Source: Candidatus Zipacnadia bacterium (lineage in GTDB: Bacteria; Armatimonadota; Zipacnadia; Zipacnadales; UBA5352). From it: a stretch of DNA of 7,184 nt. A program made the translations under genes and the position numbers. The notes below the pieces were generated by a model that was not told where the DNA came from, did no database searches, and saw only the letters and a list, made by a program, of their open reading frames with translations. The DNA lies in contig JALGUI010000121.1 in NCBI GenBank assembly GCA_029820915.1, forward strand, positions 1 through 7,184, read 5' to 3'. Of the stretch, positions 5,154 to 7,184 are shown in pieces (position 1 is the first letter of the stretch; each line of letters opens with the position of its first letter).

Positions 5154-7184
5154 CTAGCGGAGCGGGTCGATGTTGATCTGCCGCAGCAACTGGTTGGTCT
5201 GCACGTTGCGGAGCTGCAGCCTGAGCTGGGTCTGGCTGAGCTGGCCCCAGTTGGCCGGGCTGAGCGTCATGCCGCCGCCCACTTCGAGCAGGACGTTGGC
5301 GTAGCTCGCCGCGTGGATGCCACGACCCGTCGGTCCCTGCACGTCCAGGTTGAACCGGGCGCCGGGCGTGGCCTGGATGTCCAGCGTGCGACCGTCCTCG
5401 GAGGGAACTACGCGCAACGGCTGCGCGCCGAGATCGCGCAGGTCGCGCATCTCGAACACCCTGTCACCGCCCGGGCGCGAGCGGATGGACTTCAGGGAAT
5501 GCGGGCTCAGCTCCGCCGGGTTCATGATCTCCAGGGTCGGGAGCAGGCCGATGTTGCCGATCTGGATCTGGCCCGCACCCCTCGCCTGCATACTGAGAAC
5601 ACGTCCGGCCTGATAGAAGCTGCAGAGCTTGTCGCCGTCGCCCGCGATGTCGAAGGTCAGCGACTTCCCCTCCGGTTGGCTGAATACGAAGAGCGTCGGG
5701 CCAGGCGGCGCCAGCAACTGCCGCATGCCGATCACGGTCGGCGTCCGCGGCAGACGCAGCGTGGGGCCACGCTCCACCTGCACGAGCGGGAACATGCGCA
5801 TTGAGAACGGGATGCGCGTGTTCGGGTCCTCGTTGACGCTGCCGTCGGCGTTGAAGAACCGGTTGCCCTGCTCGTCGGTGATCTGCCGGACTTCCGTCTC
5901 GTCCGAGACGACAACGACCGCGGCCTGGGCGCCGGGGCCGCCGTACTCCGCGCCGGGCAGGTGCGGGTTGTTGGGCGTGCACTCCTCGTAGGACATGGCG
6001 ACGCCCTTGGGGGCCGAGCCGAAGGTGAAGATGTTCCCGCTCCAGTCAACCGTCGCCTCGTTCGGGTCCACCGCGCCGGTCTCGGTCTCGCGATACGGGT
6101 TGTTGTTGTCGTAGACGATGATGCGGCGGGTGTTGCCGGCCACCGCCGTGTCGTACGGCACCACCGCGTGGCCCCACCCCGTGCCCCACACGACCAGCAC
6201 CGGACGGTTAACCACCTGGGCGCACAGCGTCTGGCAGCGGTTGAAGACCGCGCGCGCGTCCTGGGTGTTGTAGAGGTTGGTGTGGGTGTCCAGAACCTCC
6301 TGGGTGTACCACGCCCCCTGCTGCTGCTGCACCGTCTCCCGCGTGGTGGTGTTCCAGTCGTACCGCCACAGCCACGCCTGGGCGGTGCCCGGGGCGGTGA
6401 AGTGGCCGGCGTGGAACATGTGGTCGAACTCGCCGTTGCGCACGCGCAGGCTCGACACGCTCATGCCGTAGCAGTTCCCGCCACCACCGGCCCCCGAGTA
6501 GGCGTCGTCGTACCACTGCTGCGCCGCGGGACGGTGGGTGCCGTCCCCGTACTCGACGTTCGAGGCGCCGAAGTAGTGGCTGTAGAGGTGCCAGGGGATG
6601 GACGGGTTGCCGAAGTTCGAGAACTTCCAGCCGTGGTAGCCGCGATAGCCGCGCGGGGCGACGATCTCGTACTTGGCCACTCCCGTGTCGTTGCCGGTCG
6701 CGGTGTTGCGCACGAACACGTCGTGCTCAACACCGCGACTGGCGCCCGCCGGAACCTCGAAGGCCATGGAGTTAGGGAAGAACTCGAAGTCCATGTCCAG
6801 GTAGTGCGACGCCACCGCGGAGCCGTCGAAGTAGACCACGCAGTCCTCGGACCAGCCGTTGCCGAAGGCGTACGCCCACGACCCGGGCGAGCCCTGGTCG
6901 GGCCAGAAGCTGCTGATCCGGAAGGCCAGGAAGGCGCGGATCCTGGCCAGCATCGCCTCGTTGATGGCGATGGCCGCGATGCTCTCCCGGTTGGCGGCAA
7001 AGGCGTAGCCCTCATCGATGGTGAGCAGGAGACTGGTCTGCAGCTCCACCGGGAGTTCCCGGAACTTCCCCATGGCCTCGTCGCGCCTGTCCGGCGGCAC
7101 GTTCTTGGCCTTGAGGGCGGCCTCGAACTCCTGCGCAACCTGGACCCGCGTCAGCGCGGTCAGGTTGAGCGTCTGGGCCCGCGT
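5154..7184 (-). CDS. Papain-fold (C39-like) cysteine peptidase-type protein (5' end missing)
   Basis: The frame is open to the right edge, giving at least 676 residues counted from the first codon at 7184. A GTG at 7100 is the first in-window start codon noted, but it lacks a Shine-Dalgarno and the helical sequence before it continues smoothly, so the true start is probably outside. The core looks like a clan CA papain-like hydrolase. A Gly-rich run leads into GNCYGMS with Cys238 (codon 6473-6471). GWGHAVVPYD carries His339 (codon 6170-6168), and the strand IIVYDNNNPY carries Asp359 (codon 6110-6108). This Cys, His, Asp/Asn order and the 'GHA' and 'YDxN.P' contexts resemble C39-like and BtrH-like proteins. 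Before the core lie a helical segment (1-90) and a beta-rich region (about 100-215). After it, residues about 400-676 are beta-rich, with Gly/Asp turns, and match nothing I recognise. Peptidase activity is inferred; an amidase or acyltransferase role is possible. Any signal peptide would be off-window. The hairpin at 5099-5128 probably ends its transcript. Confidence 0.8.
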   Translation of the reverse strand, partial: TRAQTLNLTALTRVQVAQEFEAALKAKNVPPDRRDEAMGKFRELPVELQTSLLLTIDEGYAFAANRESIAAIAINEAMLARIRAFLAFRISSFWPDQGSPGSWAYAFGNGWSEDCVVYFDGSAVASHYLDMDFEFFPNSMAFEVPAGASRGVEHDVFVRNTATGNDTGVAKYEIVAPRGYRGYHGWKFSNFGNPSIPWHLYSHYFGASNVEYGDGTHRPAAQQWYDDAYSGAGGGGNCYGMSVSSLRVRNGEFDHMFHAGHFTAPGTAQAWLWRYDWNTTTRETVQQQQGAWYTQEVLDTHTNLYNTQDARAVFNRCQTLCAQVVNRPVLVVWGTGWGHAVVPYDTAVAGNTRRIIVYDNNNPYRETETGAVDPNEATVDWSGNIFTFGSAPKGVAMSYEECTPNNPHLPGAEYGGPGAQAAVVVVSDETEVRQITDEQGNRFFNADGSVNEDPNTRIPFSMRMFPLVQVERGPTLRLPRTPTVIGMRQLLAPPGPTLFVFSQPEGKSLTFDIAGDGDKLCSFYQAGRVLSMQARGAGQIQIGNIGLLPTLEIMNPAELSPHSLKSIRSRPGGDRVFEMRDLRDLGAQPLRVVPSEDGRTLDIQATPGARFNLDVQGPTGRGIHAASYANVLLEVGGGMTLSPANWGQLSQTQLRLQLRNVQTNQLLRQINIDPLR

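Noticed and set aside
4448..5157. Plus-strand frames 4448-4864, 4527-5009 and 4774-5157
   Set aside because: The first two are mainly antisense to the cold-shock-like gene. The third is Arg/Cys-rich, crosses the palindrome and enters the papain-fold gene; none shows domain content.
5067..5804. 245-codon plus-strand frame opposite the papain-fold gene
   Set aside because: It is antisense to a well-supported gene, has a His/Arg/Ala-rich translation and starts before the terminator hairpin.
7098..7100. GTG at 7100 as the start of the papain-fold gene
   Set aside because: There is no Shine-Dalgarno before it, and the frame stays open with coherent helical sequence to the window edge, so the gene most likely begins outside.

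Overview
The window is GC-rich (roughly two thirds G+C by eye) bacterial DNA, densely coding with strong G/C bias at third codon positions. It holds two large genes cut by the window edges, two complete smaller genes, one doubtful small ORF and one strong hairpin. A very large LamG-type exported protein next to a big papain-fold protein suggests an environmental bacterium of the Armatimonadota / Planctomycetota / Hydrogenedentota kind. This is an impression from domain style, not a demonstrated placement.

Layout: (1) Positions 3479 to 1, minus strand, are one uninterrupted reading frame of at least 1159 codons. It encodes an exported protein with an N-terminal LamG-like jelly-roll, a beta-rich middle, a long helical region that may be an alpha/alpha toroid, and a C-terminal beta segment carrying an Asp-rich calcium-type motif. 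Its end lies beyond the left edge. (2) A 101-bp divergent spacer (3480-3580) separates it from a plus-strand class I SAM-dependent methyltransferase gene (3581-4393). (3) Converging on that gene, on the minus strand, is a 102-codon gene (4454-4762) for a divergent cold-shock-domain protein. A low-confidence 73-codon ORF (4755-4976) overlaps its start. (4) After a short stretch with no recognisable gene comes a perfect 30-bp palindrome (5099-5128), 25 bp past the stop codon of the last gene. (5) Positions 7184 to 5154, minus strand, are at least 676 codons of a protein with a papain-like (C39-like) Cys/His/Asp signature. Its start lies beyond the right edge.

The genes do not form an evident pathway. 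Both large proteins look like cell-surface or secreted factors: one probably carbohydrate-related, one a probable cysteine peptidase or related hydrolase. The methyltransferase and the cold-shock-like protein are cytoplasmic. No mobile element, CRISPR array, tRNA or rRNA was seen. The best candidates for something poorly described are the architecture of the large LamG protein, the papain-fold protein with its unassigned flanking domains, and the cold-shock protein that has lost its canonical nucleic-acid-binding motifs.
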